From contig NZ_RQVQ01000026.1 of the NCBI RefSeq assembly GCF_003865405.1, positions 1 through 39,001 of the forward strand: a stretch of 39,001 bases of DNA. The letters are read 5' to 3'. The stretch comes from Paenimyroides tangerinum (lineage in GTDB: Bacteria; Bacteroidota; Bacteroidia; Flavobacteriales; Flavobacteriaceae). A program made the translations under genes and the position numbers. Shown here one piece after another: positions 1-8,351 of the stretch. The first letter of the stretch is position 1, and the number at the start of each line of letters is the position of its first letter. The notes below the pieces were generated by a model. That model was not told the origin of the DNA and did not search any database. It worked only from the letters and a program-made list of their open reading frames with translations.

Positions 1-154
1 TACAAAAATGGCTTGATAATCCACTAAATGAAGTAGAAAAACCACCTCCAAAATCAATACAAGGGGTTATTTTTTAAAAACTATCAAAATATAACATGCA
101 ACCTACTAAAGTGGGAGGATATTTTATGCATTAAATTTATTTAGGACGCTATTG
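1..154 (+). mobile_element. IS4-family insertion sequence, 3' (right) end only
   Basis: This is the right-hand end of an insertion sequence that begins outside the window. It carries the last codons of a transposase (3-77) and about 75 bases of non-coding end. The same stretch recurs in reverse orientation at 36378-36530 with roughly a dozen mismatches by eye. The two copies stop matching immediately after the bases CGCTATTG, which puts the IS boundary at about position 154. Assignment to IS4 comes from the fuller second copy, which has the Y-(2)-R-(3)-E-(6)-K signature. No target duplication can be checked because the left end is not in the window. Confidence 0.8.
3..77 (+). CDS. IS4-family transposase, C-terminal fragment (cut by window edge)
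   Basis: The open frame enters from the left edge and stops at TAA 75-77. The visible residues read QKWLDNPLNEVEKPPP and then KSIQGVIF, matching almost residue for residue the C-terminus encoded on the other strand near 36455-36530. In this copy the codons corresponding to the two in-frame TAA codons of the second copy are CAA and AAA, so this copy is less degenerate here and could belong to a complete transposase. Nothing can be said about the catalytic domain because it lies outside the window. Confidence 0.75.
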   Translation, partial: QKWLDNPLNEVEKPPPKSIQGVIF

Positions 155-216
155 ATTGTCTCTTATTTTTTTTTTAAATACTTGTTAATACCTTTACCAA
201 AATATATCTTCCGTAA

Positions 217-783
217 ATGAATTTACCAAACGATAGCTACAGCTTGTTTTGTTTAGAAAGTGTAATCGATTCTGAAATTGAATCAGAAAGTAAACTTTTT
301 CCTATGTTGGAACAAATTACACTAAATTTTGGGGTAACCAATGTTTACAAAAATTGCGATAGTATTGAATCTTTTCAAGAAAGTTTAGAAACTCTATTAT
401 ACACCGATAGAGATTTCAAACATTATGAAGTTATCTACTTTGTATTTGAAGGATCTAACAACAACATCGAGATTGATGGGTATTTATATTCATTTGAGGA
501 AATTGCAGAACTATTTCAAGGCAAACTTAATGGTAAAATTTTACATTTTGCAAACACAAAGGAATTAAATTTAGACCAAGAAACGGCACAATATTTTTTA
601 GCTGTAACTGGTGCAAAAGCAATATCAGGTTACGTAAACCACACCCCTATTTTAAGTACAATTTTAGATTTTCACTATTTTGGTCTTTATCAAGAATATG
701 ATGATGTAATTGAATTAGTAGAAAATTTATTAGAAAAACATTACGCACTTTGCTCGACAATGGGATTTAGACTATATTATTAA
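217..783 (+). CDS. DUF6642-like (CHAT-like fold) protein of unknown function
   Basis: This 188-residue soluble protein has no signal peptide. Its layout resembles DUF6642-type proteins: an N-terminal FCLES segment at 11-15, a central hydrophobic strand VIYFVFEG at 72-79, a second strand KILHF at 107-111 and a TGAKAISGYV segment near residue 130. From memory, members of that family usually carry a His-Gly pair where this protein has Glu-Gly (78-79) and a Ser-Cys pair where it has Asn-Thr (113-114). If the alignment is right, a caspase-like catalytic pair is absent. The gene stands alone, 60 bases inside the IS4 end and 150 bases before the porin gene. The family assignment is by pattern recall, so the function is open. 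Confidence 0.6.
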   Translation: MNLPNDSYSLFCLESVIDSEIESESKLFPMLEQITLNFGVTNVYKNCDSIESFQESLETLLYTDRDFKHYEVIYFVFEGSNNNIEIDGYLYSFEEIAELFQGKLNGKILHFANTKELNLDQETAQYFLAVTGAKAISGYVNHTPILSTILDFHYFGLYQEYDDVIELVENLLEKHYALCSTMGFRLYY

Positions 784-934
784 CGCAAATTTGAATTATA
801 TTTTTTTATATCTTAATTTTTTAAACATAATAACAAAAATAAACAACAATCAAATATTATTCATTATAGATTCTGTTTTTTGAAGTATTTTTAAAAATAT
901 ATTTATAAAGATTACATTAGAAAAAACATCATTA

Positions 935-2158
935 ATGAAAAAACTACTTTTAGCAATTTCTTTATTAAGCTCATTAACAATAAACGCACAATACGCATCA
1001 GAATACGATAGCGGTTATGTAGTAAAATTAAACGAAGATGGAAAAAAATACATCCGTTTTATTTTATTTGGTCAAGCCTGGTTTCAAGATTACGAAGGTC
1101 ATAATCCAAATGATGGTTTTTCTGTTAAAAGAGCTCGTTTGATTGCCTATTCGCAATTAAATGACAAATTTATGATTCTGACACATTTTGGTGCGAACGG
1201 AATTTCAGACAACAATCTAAGTCCTATGGGAAAAGGTAATGACGTTCAGATTTTTCTTCACGAAATGATCCTTCAATATAAGGTAACCGATTTTTTATCT
1301 TTAGGAGGTGGGTTACATAATTATGGTGGAATTTCACGAGGAAACGGTCAAGGATCAATAAATATGTTAACTCTTGATAATAACAGAGCAGATTGGTCTA
1401 CTTTAGGATTATCAGACCAATATTCAAATCACTTAGGAATGTTTGCAAAAGGACGAGTTGATAAATTTAACTATCGTTTTTCAATTAGTGATGCTGTAGT
1501 TACAACTTTAGATGGTGATATTAATACGATTTTAAATCCAGGTGAAGAAAAATATTTAGGAAAAGCTTTATTACAAAAGGCTAAATATGCATATTCTGGT
1601 TATATTGATTATCAATTTTTTGACCAAGAATCAAATTTATTACCATACAGAGTTGGAACTTATTTAGGTAGTAAAAAAATACTGAATATTGGAGCTGGTT
1701 TTTTTAGTCAAAATGATGCTATTGTAGAAAATGTAAATGGAAACTTGACCTCAAAAGATGCAAAACATTATGCATTAGATGTCTTTTATGACGCTCCAAT
1801 TGGAGAAAGCTCATCCATTACCGCTTATGCAAAATATCAAAATTCGGATATGGGAAACAGCTATTTACAAGGTAATGTTGTAGGAAACGGAAATCAATTT
1901 AGTGGACATATAGGATATTTAATTCCAAAAGAAATTAAAGAAGGAGAATCGAAATACAAAAATAGATTTCAACCTTATATCTCCTATTCATATCGCGATT
2001 TTACTGGTTTAAACAAACCAGCAGATGATTTTAAATTTGGTGCTAATTGGTACATTGATGGTTTAAATGCTAAAGTCACTGTAGAATACCAAAAGTCAAA
2101 TTATTTACCAAAAAAAGCAGATAAAGTATTTACAATTCAGGCAATGATTTTATTATAA
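935..2158 (+). CDS. OprP/OprO-like outer membrane porin
   Basis: This 407-residue protein starts with a typical signal peptide (MKKLLLAISLLSSLTINAQ, cleavage after about residue 19). Alternating hydrophobic and aromatic strands follow throughout, as in a beta-barrel. Near residues 42-75 a segment with FGQAWFQ and FSVKRARLIAYSQL is typical of the phosphate-selective porin O/P family, whose opening strands contain an F.V.RAR motif. The C-terminus ends in a hydrophobic strand (FTIQAMILL), as is usual for outer membrane barrels. The substrate cannot be read from the sequence, and polyphosphate or phosphate selectivity should not be assumed. The gene is monocistronic, with a strong hairpin 7 bases after the stop. 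Confidence 0.75.
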   Translation: MKKLLLAISLLSSLTINAQYASEYDSGYVVKLNEDGKKYIRFILFGQAWFQDYEGHNPNDGFSVKRARLIAYSQLNDKFMILTHFGANGISDNNLSPMGKGNDVQIFLHEMILQYKVTDFLSLGGGLHNYGGISRGNGQGSINMLTLDNNRADWSTLGLSDQYSNHLGMFAKGRVDKFNYRFSISDAVVTTLDGDINTILNPGEEKYLGKALLQKAKYAYSGYIDYQFFDQESNLLPYRVGTYLGSKKILNIGAGFFSQNDAIVENVNGNLTSKDAKHYALDVFYDAPIGESSSITAYAKYQNSDMGNSYLQGNVVGNGNQFSGHIGYLIPKEIKEGESKYKNRFQPYISYSYRDFTGLNKPADDFKFGANWYIDGLNAKVTVEYQKSNYLPKKADKVFTIQAMILL

Positions 2159-2160
2159 AA

Positions 2161-2197
2161 AAAAATGCGATTAGAAAACCTAATCGCATTTTTTTTA
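2161..2197. terminator. Bidirectional terminator between porin and yedI-like gene
   Basis: A perfect 10-base stem (ATGCGATTAG / CTAATCGCAT, 2165-2174 and 2180-2189) has an A-run on the left and a T-run on the right. It can end transcripts from both convergent genes. Confidence 0.85.
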
Positions 2198-2205
2198 TCT
2201 AAAAT

Positions 2206-3078
2206 CTATTTCTTCACTGCCAATTTATAAGCTTTTTGCGTAATCGTTACAATAACTACAACTACTAATCCGATTATAAAACCTAAACCAAATTCTTTAA
2301 TTGTACTATTCAAGTCTGGTAATAAATGATGGAAAAAATCGATATTATGAGAGAAAATTCCACCAGAAACTAATAATAAAGCAATTGTACCTACGAAGGC
2401 TAAAATTCGAATAACATAAGGTAAAGCTTTTACCAAAAAGTGACCTAATTTGGCAAGAAAACCTTTATCTTCAGACTTTTTTATGATTTGGTAACCTGCA
2501 TCATCCATTCTTACAATTAAAGCAACGACACCATAAACACCAACAGTTGCAAGAAAAGCAACTACAGAAACCGAAAGAATCTGAACGGTCACAGAAGCAT
2601 CTCTTTCAACAACAGTTCCTAATGCAATAATTACAATCTCAACAGAAAGTATAAAATCGGTTAATACGGCAGATTTTATTTTTGCTTTTTCTGCTTTTTG
2701 ATCGTCAATAAGAACTTCAACTGTCGATTCATTTTCTTTCTTTTTATGAAATATATAATGAATAATTTTTTCAACTCCTTCAAATGCTAAATAACACCCA
2801 CCAAGAATAAGAATAAATTTAATCGCAATTGGGAAAAAGAAATTTAAAAGTAACGCAACGGGAACAATTATTAATTTGTTTAAAAATGATCCTTTTGTGA
2901 TTGCCCAAAGAACTGGGATCTCTCTTGAAGAAAGAAAACCGGTTGCTTTTTCAGCATTTACAGCTAAATCATCACCTAAAATTCCTGCTGTTTTTTTTGT
3001 TGCGATCTTACTAGCAATTGCAACATCATCCATCAAAGCTGCAATATCGTCTAATATTGCAAAAATTCCTGAAGCCAT
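2206..3078 (-). CDS. YedI-like inner membrane protein (DUF808)
   Basis: This 290-residue integral membrane protein belongs to the DUF808/YedI family. The diagnostic N-terminus has MASGIFAILDDIAALMDDVA, followed by a KTAGILGDDLAVNA segment around 29-42 that is characteristic of the family. At least six hydrophobic spans follow, near 66-85, 86-104, 138-158, 168-190, 220-242 and 260-283, with a charged Lys/Glu-rich loop around 110-135. Length matches the family (about 300). The biochemical role of YedI is unknown; it is an inner-membrane protein in Enterobacteria. It is a single gene facing the porin across a shared terminator. Confidence 0.85.
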   Translation of the reverse strand: MASGIFAILDDIAALMDDVAIASKIATKKTAGILGDDLAVNAEKATGFLSSREIPVLWAITKGSFLNKLIIVPVALLLNFFFPIAIKFILILGGCYLAFEGVEKIIHYIFHKKKENESTVEVLIDDQKAEKAKIKSAVLTDFILSVEIVIIALGTVVERDASVTVQILSVSVVAFLATVGVYGVVALIVRMDDAGYQIIKKSEDKGFLAKLGHFLVKALPYVIRILAFVGTIALLLVSGGIFSHNIDFFHHLLPDLNSTIKEFGLGFIIGLVVVVIVTITQKAYKLAVKK

Positions 3079-3157
3079 ATCTATTTTTTTTGTGAAATTA
3101 AATTAAAAAAAGTAAGTATAAAAATTAAATTATAGAATATATATCTAGTTAAATAAT

Positions 3158-3165
3158 TATATTTG
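3158..3165 (+). promoter_or_regulatory. -7 box (TATATTTG) for the histidine kinase operon
   Basis: TATATTTG matches the Flavobacteriia/Bacteroidetes -7 consensus TAnnTTTG exactly and lies 43 bases before the start codon at 3209. No clear TTG -33 element was seen at the usual spacing. Confidence 0.5.
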
Positions 3166-3208
3166 TAATTATTTTTTATAACAACAACAGAAAAATAAAC
3201 TAAAATTT

Positions 3209-5434
3209 ATGTTAAATAGGTTAAAAAAAATCATATTTTATTTTATTTTCATTAATATTTTTAATGCTTCTAGTGCACAAGAAACGTTAATAAACATTGA
3301 AAAAGAATATAAGTCAAAAACCATTTTATCTCCAGACTATTATGAAGTTGTAGCAAGATATGCTCAAATTTTACTAGTAAATGACAAAATAGATGATTCC
3401 TTTTCTTTATTACAAAAAGAATATAAAACAGCAAAAAAACTAAATGCTTTTGGAAATTTTGCTTATCTAAAATCAATTGAATCATTACAATATTCAGCTA
3501 TTGGTGAAAGAGAAAAATCTAAAATAAGTTTTCAAGAAGCTAGAATAAATGCCGATAAAACTTCGAATTTTAACATTAAAGGATTTGTTTGTTATGCAGG
3601 TGGTTGGTTAGCTATAAGAGATAGCAATGAAATTGAAGCAGTTGACTATTTTTTAAAGGCATTAAAATATTATGATCTAGAAACAGATTATAGAAATTCA
3701 GCTAGACGAAAATCAGTTATATATCATGAATTAGCGCAAATTTATGCCGATTGGAATGAATATGAATTACAAGAAAAATATACTATAAAAACATTAGATT
3801 CCGCACTTCAACAAGATAACCAAGATGCCATTTTTTCTGCTTATATGGCAGTTGGAAATATGTATGAAAAACAATTATATGAAAATCCAACAAATGAAAA
3901 ATTAAGAGATCTGGTAGAATTAAATTATTTGAAAGCAATCAAAATATATCATGAAAATGAAATGATTTACCCTTCAGATTATTCATACGTGACAATCAAT
4001 TTAGCGAGTTTATACATCAAATATTATCCTGATTCGCATAAAGAAAAAGCACGAGAATATGCATTAATGGCGCAAAAAGTAACGAACATTAATGATGAAC
4101 CAAATCACATTTCATCAATTTTAGAAATTTTTGCTGAAATCGCACTTAAAGAAAATAACAAAAAAGAATCAAAAAAACTTTTTATAGAAGCTTTAGATGT
4201 TCTAGAAAAAAGTATGAAAAAAAATACAAATATTGAACTTTCAATCTATGACAAATTAATAAAAATAGAAAGTGAAGCTGGAAATTACAAAGAAGCTTTA
4301 GCTTATCAGAAAAAATATTTGGAGGTTTTTAAATATGTATATGATTATAAAAAATTAATACATAGTAAAAAAATAGATGCCGATTATGAAAAAAAATTAC
4401 AGAAAAAAGAATATGAAAAATTACAACTCATTTCTGATAAAAAGGAACAACAGATTCAACTCTTAAATATTCAAAATTTAGAAAGAGAAACTCAATTCAA
4501 TAATTTAAAATTAATCGAAGAAAATCAGGCTAAAAAATTAGCACTTTCAGAATTAGGAACTCAAAAAAAGCAACAAGAATTAAAATTAGCAAGATTAGAA
4601 ACTCAAACAAAAAACAAAGATTTACTAAACTATCAAGAAAAACTTTCATATAAAGAACAAATAAATAATTTTTATATAATAATAATCATATCAATTGCGC
4701 TCATTTTAATTCTATTATTATTCTTATTGAGACAACGAACTAAAAGAATGATTGATAAAGAAAATTCTTATAAACTCGCAATTGAAAAAGAAAAACAACA
4801 TACTAAGATTTCAGCATTAACTTCGCTTTTAGACGGACAAGAAAGAGAAAGAGAAAGATTAGCAAGAGATTTACATGATGGTTTGGGAGGTTTATTATCA
4901 GCAACAAAATTACAACTGTCTGATTTAATAAATAAAAAAAAGGACTCGCAAGATGATGAATTAAAAACAATCAGCGATCATATTGATTTTGCAATCAATA
5001 AACTGAGAAAAGTATCACATAATTTAATGCCAGATTTATTAATAAAATATGGATTAGAAGCTGCTTTAAAAGAATTTGCAAATCGGATGAAGAATAATAA
5101 TCTTGAAATTCATGTAACTTTCTTGAGTTATTCAAACACATTAGTAACAGATAAACAGCTTTTTGTATATCGCATCATACAAGAATTGGTTAACAATGCA
5201 ATAAAACACGCACAAGCAAAACACATAATAATACAACTCGTTGAAGAAACAAACTTTTATCAAATTACGGTTGAAGATGACGGAAAAGGTTTTGAAGTAA
5301 ACAATCTTGAATTTAAAAATTCTGCTGGATTCATAAACATCCAATCTAGAATTCAATTCTTGAAAGGAACATTTGAAATCCATTCACAAAAAAATCTAGG
5401 AACGAGTTTTGAATTTAATTTCCCTAAAAAATAA
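3209..5434 (+). CDS. TPR-containing sensor histidine kinase (HisKA_3/NarX type)
   Basis: This 741-residue protein has a signal sequence at about 1-24 and a periplasmic helical region with TPR-like repeats at about 30-370. A charged coiled coil (about 375-485, rich in K, E and Q) leads into one membrane span at about 487-507 (a run of Ile/Leu), and then the kinase core. The phospho-acceptor lies in the box RDLHDGLGG, His556. The HATPase_c domain shows the N box LVNNAIKHA and the G box DDGKGFE. This is the common flavobacterial architecture of a TPR sensor paired with a LuxR-type regulator, and the partner starts 3 bases downstream. The signal sensed cannot be inferred. Confidence 0.92.
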   Translation: MLNRLKKIIFYFIFINIFNASSAQETLINIEKEYKSKTILSPDYYEVVARYAQILLVNDKIDDSFSLLQKEYKTAKKLNAFGNFAYLKSIESLQYSAIGEREKSKISFQEARINADKTSNFNIKGFVCYAGGWLAIRDSNEIEAVDYFLKALKYYDLETDYRNSARRKSVIYHELAQIYADWNEYELQEKYTIKTLDSALQQDNQDAIFSAYMAVGNMYEKQLYENPTNEKLRDLVELNYLKAIKIYHENEMIYPSDYSYVTINLASLYIKYYPDSHKEKAREYALMAQKVTNINDEPNHISSILEIFAEIALKENNKKESKKLFIEALDVLEKSMKKNTNIELSIYDKLIKIESEAGNYKEALAYQKKYLEVFKYVYDYKKLIHSKKIDADYEKKLQKKEYEKLQLISDKKEQQIQLLNIQNLERETQFNNLKLIEENQAKKLALSELGTQKKQQELKLARLETQTKNKDLLNYQEKLSYKEQINNFYIIIIISIALILILLLFLLRQRTKRMIDKENSYKLAIEKEKQHTKISALTSLLDGQERERERLARDLHDGLGGLLSATKLQLSDLINKKKDSQDDELKTISDHIDFAINKLRKVSHNLMPDLLIKYGLEAALKEFANRMKNNNLEIHVTFLSYSNTLVTDKQLFVYRIIQELVNNAIKHAQAKHIIIQLVEETNFYQITVEDDGKGFEVNNLEFKNSAGFINIQSRIQFLKGTFEIHSQKNLGTSFEFNFPKK

Positions 5435-5437
5435 AAT

Positions 5438-6067
5438 ATGATAAAGATTGCAATTACAGATGACCATCCTTTATTACTAGAAGGTTTAAAAAATATTTTA
5501 AACACACGCGAAACAGTTGAAGTAATTGAATGTTTTTCGAGTGCTAAAGAACTTTTAAATGGTTTACCAAACTCAGATATTGATGTTTTGTTACTAGACA
5601 TTAATCTAGAAGACGCTAACAGTATCGAAATTCTAGGTAAAATCACAAAAATTAAACCCGAACTTTACATAATCATGCTAAGTGTGCATAACGAATTACC
5701 CGTTATAAACAGCTGTATCAGCCAGGGTGCAATTGGTTACATTCAAAAAAATGCATCAATTGATGAAATTCTTGTCGGAATTGAAACGGTTTATAGTGGC
5801 CAAAAGTTTTTTTGTTCGCAAACACTAAAAAAAATGAATATCAAAGAAACAGACGAACCGCACACAGTTCCAAAATTAACACGTCGCGAAAAAGAAATTT
5901 TAATCGAAGCAGCAATTGGTTTAACTACAAATCAAATTGCAGAAAAACTTTTTATAAGTCCGCATACAGTTGAAAGTCATCGAAAAAATCTGATTGAAAA
6001 ATTTCAAACAAGTAATTTAAGCTCAGCTATAAAACTAGCTCTTGAATACGGATTAATAGGAATTTAG
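5438..6067 (+). CDS. LuxR/FixJ-type response regulator
   Basis: This is a 209-residue two-domain regulator. The receiver domain spans 1-120, with the acidic pair Asp8/Asp9, the phospho-acceptor Asp54 in VLLLDINL, and the conserved Lys104 in GYIQK. A LuxR-type helix-turn-helix follows at about 146-207 (LTRREKEIL, then NQIAEKLFISPHTVESHRKN). It sits 3 bases behind the histidine kinase and is almost certainly its cognate partner, acting as a DNA-binding transcription factor in the cytoplasm. Targets are unknown. No -7 box of its own is visible, so co-transcription is likely. Confidence 0.94.
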   Translation: MIKIAITDDHPLLLEGLKNILNTRETVEVIECFSSAKELLNGLPNSDIDVLLLDINLEDANSIEILGKITKIKPELYIIMLSVHNELPVINSCISQGAIGYIQKNASIDEILVGIETVYSGQKFFCSQTLKKMNIKETDEPHTVPKLTRREKEILIEAAIGLTTNQIAEKLFISPHTVESHRKNLIEKFQTSNLSSAIKLALEYGLIGI

Positions 6068-6200
6068 CGAAAAATAGCTATTTTCAGGTATTTTTATTAT
6101 TAAAAAACAGACTTATTTTTGAAATACTAAAGATTAATATAGTAAAGTATTTTTTTAGATAATTATAGTAAAAAAGCCTAACCAATCCTCGTTTTTGTTT

Positions 6201-6233
6201 AAAGAAAGTGTTTAAATTCACTTTCTTTTTTTT
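6201..6233 (+). terminator. Rho-independent terminator downstream of the two-component operon
   Basis: A 10-base stem AAAGAAAGTG / CACTTTCTTT (6201-6210 and 6219-6228) is followed by a T-run to 6233. It lies about 135 bases after the regulator stop. The stretch 6068-6200 is A+T-rich, and no other gene was seen there. Confidence 0.7.
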
Positions 6234-6241
6234 GGGAAAAT

Positions 6242-6418
6242 CTAATTTTTAAAATAAAACAAGCCATAAAAATAGATGACTATTCTTTTGTATTGTCTTT
6301 GAAATTTTCTCCCCGAAACTCCAAACACTCCAAACATATCTTTGCTTATAAATTTAGTTACAGCATAATAGTCGATTAAATATTCTAATAATACTTTAAG
6401 TAATTTTAATGTTTCCAT
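6242..6418 (-). CDS. Possible small ORF (58 residues), unknown
   Basis: An ATG at 6418 opens a 58-residue frame ending in TAG at 6242. It begins METLKLLKVLLEYLIDYY and continues with a basic middle (GRKFQRQYKR) and an aromatic tail (IVIYFYGLFYF). The product would be basic, with amphipathic or hydrophobic ends. It lies in an otherwise empty 485-base gap, and residue composition is less Lys/Asn-dominated than random A+T-rich sequence would give. No exact -7 box was found upstream, and no family is recognised. It may be chance. Confidence 0.3.
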   Translation of the reverse strand: METLKLLKVLLEYLIDYYAVTKFISKDMFGVFGVSGRKFQRQYKRIVIYFYGLFYFKN

Positions 6419-6504
6419 TTAAAAACAAAACAAATTATTTTTTAGAACTCACCAACTTTCAATCATGATTAGATAAAATTACAAATTTTTTAAAATAATT
6501 AAGA

Positions 6505-6546
6505 ATAAAAAAAGCTGTTTTGCGAACTAAACACAAAACAACTTTT
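6505..6546 (-). terminator. Terminator of the pyrF / binding-protein operon
   Basis: The stem AAAAGCTGTTTTG (6510-6522) pairs with CAAAACAACTTTT (6534-6546) with one mismatch. On the minus strand it is followed by a T-run. It lies just after the stop codon of the gene at 6553-7359. Confidence 0.65.
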
Positions 6547-6552
6547 GTTAAA

Positions 6553-7359
6553 TTATTCGTCTCCTAAACGATCGTGTAATATTTTAAAATATTCAAAGGC
6601 ACGAACCAAACGAACACCGTGCCAAGAAAACATTTCGCCATCGACGAAAACCGTTTTGGCGTGATGTGTACTTCTTCCAATTTCGAAAGCGTGTTCTTCT
6701 TTAAACGGATAAGGTTCTGATGATAGAAAAACTACATCCGGATCTCCTTGAATACGCATTTTACGGACTTCAACCTCTGGATAACGATCTTCACGATTGG
6801 CGTAAATATTAGTAAACTTATTTAATTGAAGTAATGCATCAATAAATGTATCTTTACCAGCCGCCATATATGGTTCTCTCCAAATCAAATAAGCCGATTT
6901 ACGTGTTGGTTTGTTTATTATGAAATTTTGAAAATCAGCTAAATTAAACTTTGTTTTTTCAATCCAATTTTTAGCATCGGTTCTTCTATTGAAAATTTCT
7001 CCAAAATCGGCAATCATCTGAATACTATCTTCAACCGAACGAACATCTGTTACCCAAACTGGACAAATATCACGTAAAGATTCAACGATTTCTAATGTAT
7101 TTTCTTCTTTATTGGCAACAATTATATCTGGATTCAAAGCACGAATCTTTTCGATGTGAACTTTTTTTGTTCCACCAACTGATAGCTTTGTAACTTTTAA
7201 ATGATATGGATGCACACAAAACTTAGTAATTCCAATAATTTTATCTTCTAAACCTAACTCAAATAAAGTTTCGGTTTGCGATGGAACTAAAGAAATAATA
7301 CGTTTTGGTGTACTTTCAAAAGTGTGCGTTATTCCTATTTGATCTGTAATTGTAAGCAT
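6553..7359 (-). CDS. BtuF-like helical-backbone metal/corrinoid-binding protein, no signal peptide
   Basis: This 268-residue protein belongs to the periplasmic binding protein family of type BtuF/FepB (helical backbone metal receptor). The hallmark first lobe PKRIISLVPSQTETLFELG is at about 18-36, followed by LNPDIIVANKEE near 75-86. A long linker helix leads to the second lobe, which contains WREPYMAAGKDTFIDALL. Family members normally carry a signal peptide or lipobox. This one begins directly at the fold (MLTITDQIG), as do many flavobacterial homologues, so it may be cytoplasmic. No ABC permease or ATPase gene is nearby. It starts 5 bases after pyrF ends and is probably co-transcribed. A role in cobalamin handling is only suggested by family and by nrdJ 3 kb away. 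Confidence 0.75.
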   Translation of the reverse strand: MLTITDQIGITHTFESTPKRIISLVPSQTETLFELGLEDKIIGITKFCVHPYHLKVTKLSVGGTKKVHIEKIRALNPDIIVANKEENTLEIVESLRDICPVWVTDVRSVEDSIQMIADFGEIFNRRTDAKNWIEKTKFNLADFQNFIINKPTRKSAYLIWREPYMAAGKDTFIDALLQLNKFTNIYANREDRYPEVEVRKMRIQGDPDVVFLSSEPYPFKEEHAFEIGRSTHHAKTVFVDGEMFSWHGVRLVRAFEYFKILHDRLGDE

Positions 7360-7364
7360 ATTTA

Positions 7365-8183
7365 TTAATTGAATGAAAGAATTACTTCCATTTCTTTTTG
7401 TAGGATTAAAGCTTCATTACGAGCTGCGTTTGCAAAATCTTCTCCGTTTGAAGCGTAAATAATTCCACGTGATGAATTTATTAATAATCCAACTTGGCTA
7501 TTTAAACCGAATTGACAGACATCTTTTAAACTTCCGCCTTGAGCTCCAACTCCTGGAACTAACAAGAAATTATTAGGAACTATTTTACGAATTTCTTTGA
7601 AATATTCAGCTTTGGTTGCACCACAAACGTACATTAAGTTTTCTGAGTGTTTCCAAGATTTCGAAGTTTGTAAAACTTTTTTATACAATTCTTCTCCATC
7701 AACTATTTTCGTTTGAAAATCAAAAGCCCCTTCGTTAGAAGTTAATGCCAACATAATAGTATGTTTGTTTTTGAAAGCCAAGAATGGTTCAACTGAATCT
7801 TTTCCCATATATGGAGCAACAGTAACCGAATCAAAAGCTAAATCTTCAAAGAAAGCTTTTGCATACATTGTTGAAGTATTTCCGATATCGCCACGTTTTG
7901 CATCTGCAATGGTGAATATTTCTGGATATTTTTCGTTGATGTAATTAATGGTTTTTTCTAAAGATTGCCAACCTTTGATTCCGTATGCTTCGTAAAAAGC
8001 TGTGTTTGGTTTATACGAAACACATAAATCGTGGGTAGCATCAATGATAGCTTTATTAAACTCGAAAATTGGATCTTCGGTTTGTAATAAATGTTGAGGA
8101 ATTTTATTTAAATCGACATCTAAACCAATACATAAGAATGATTTTTTTGTACGAATTTGTTCTACTAGTTGTTTTGTTGTCAT
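7365..8183 (-). CDS. pyrF: Orotidine 5'-phosphate decarboxylase (type 2)
   Basis: PyrF converts OMP to UMP, the last step of de novo pyrimidine synthesis, in the cytosol. The 272-residue length fits the longer type 2 subfamily. The N-terminal strand [10 protein letters not shown] (16-25) holds the first active-site aspartate. The catalytic D-x-K-x-x-D array is in [12 protein letters not shown], with Asp94, Lys96 and Asp99. The phosphate-binding region VPGVGAQGG follows in the last third. It is upstream of the BtuF-like gene with a 5-base gap and is separated from prfA by that gene's terminator and the repeat-like element at 8223-8284. Confidence 0.95.
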   Translation of the reverse strand: MTTKQLVEQIRTKKSFLCIGLDVDLNKIPQHLLQTEDPIFEFNKAIIDATHDLCVSYKPNTAFYEAYGIKGWQSLEKTINYINEKYPEIFTIADAKRGDIGNTSTMYAKAFFEDLAFDSVTVAPYMGKDSVEPFLAFKNKHTIMLALTSNEGAFDFQTKIVDGEELYKKVLQTSKSWKHSENLMYVCGATKAEYFKEIRKIVPNNFLLVPGVGAQGGSLKDVCQFGLNSQVGLLINSSRGIIYASNGEDFANAARNEALILQKEMEVILSFN

Positions 8184-8222
8184 TGTTTAAAAAACTTTAA
8201 AATAAAACAAAATGTTTACTTA

Positions 8223-8284
8223 TAGCCCCGATTGAGCGTTTAGCTTTTGTGAAACAAAACTAGTAGCGAAAGCGGGACAATCTT
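8223..8284. repeat. Flavobacterial intergenic repeat-like element (TAGCCCCGAT...GCGGGA)
   Basis: The stretch opens with TAGCCCCGATTGAGCG and closes with TAGCGAAAGCGGGACAAT, with an inner hairpin GCTTTTGT-gaa-ACAAAACT. It is distinctly G+C-richer than its surroundings. From memory, very similar units (TAGCCCCGAT near one end, GCGGGA near the other, variable hairpin in between) are scattered between genes in Flavobacterium genomes. Only one copy is present here, between prfA and pyrF. Function is unknown; the pairing CCCCG / CGGG suggests a folded RNA or DNA element. Confidence 0.55.
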
Positions 8285-8319
8285 AAAAATAAACCTAAAG
8301 TTTATGCTTTAAAAAATAG

Positions 8320-8346
8320 AAAAAAAGCCTCTAAAAAAGAGGCTTC
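8320..8346 (-). terminator. prfA terminator
   Basis: The stem AAGCCTC / GAGGCTT (8325-8331 and 8339-8345) is followed on the minus strand by a run of T. It lies directly after the prfA stop codon. Confidence 0.85.
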
Positions 8347-8351
8347 TATAA

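Noticed and set aside
5141..5646. Minus-strand frames across the histidine kinase and regulator genes
   Set aside because: Both are antisense to strongly supported genes and have no recognisable domains.
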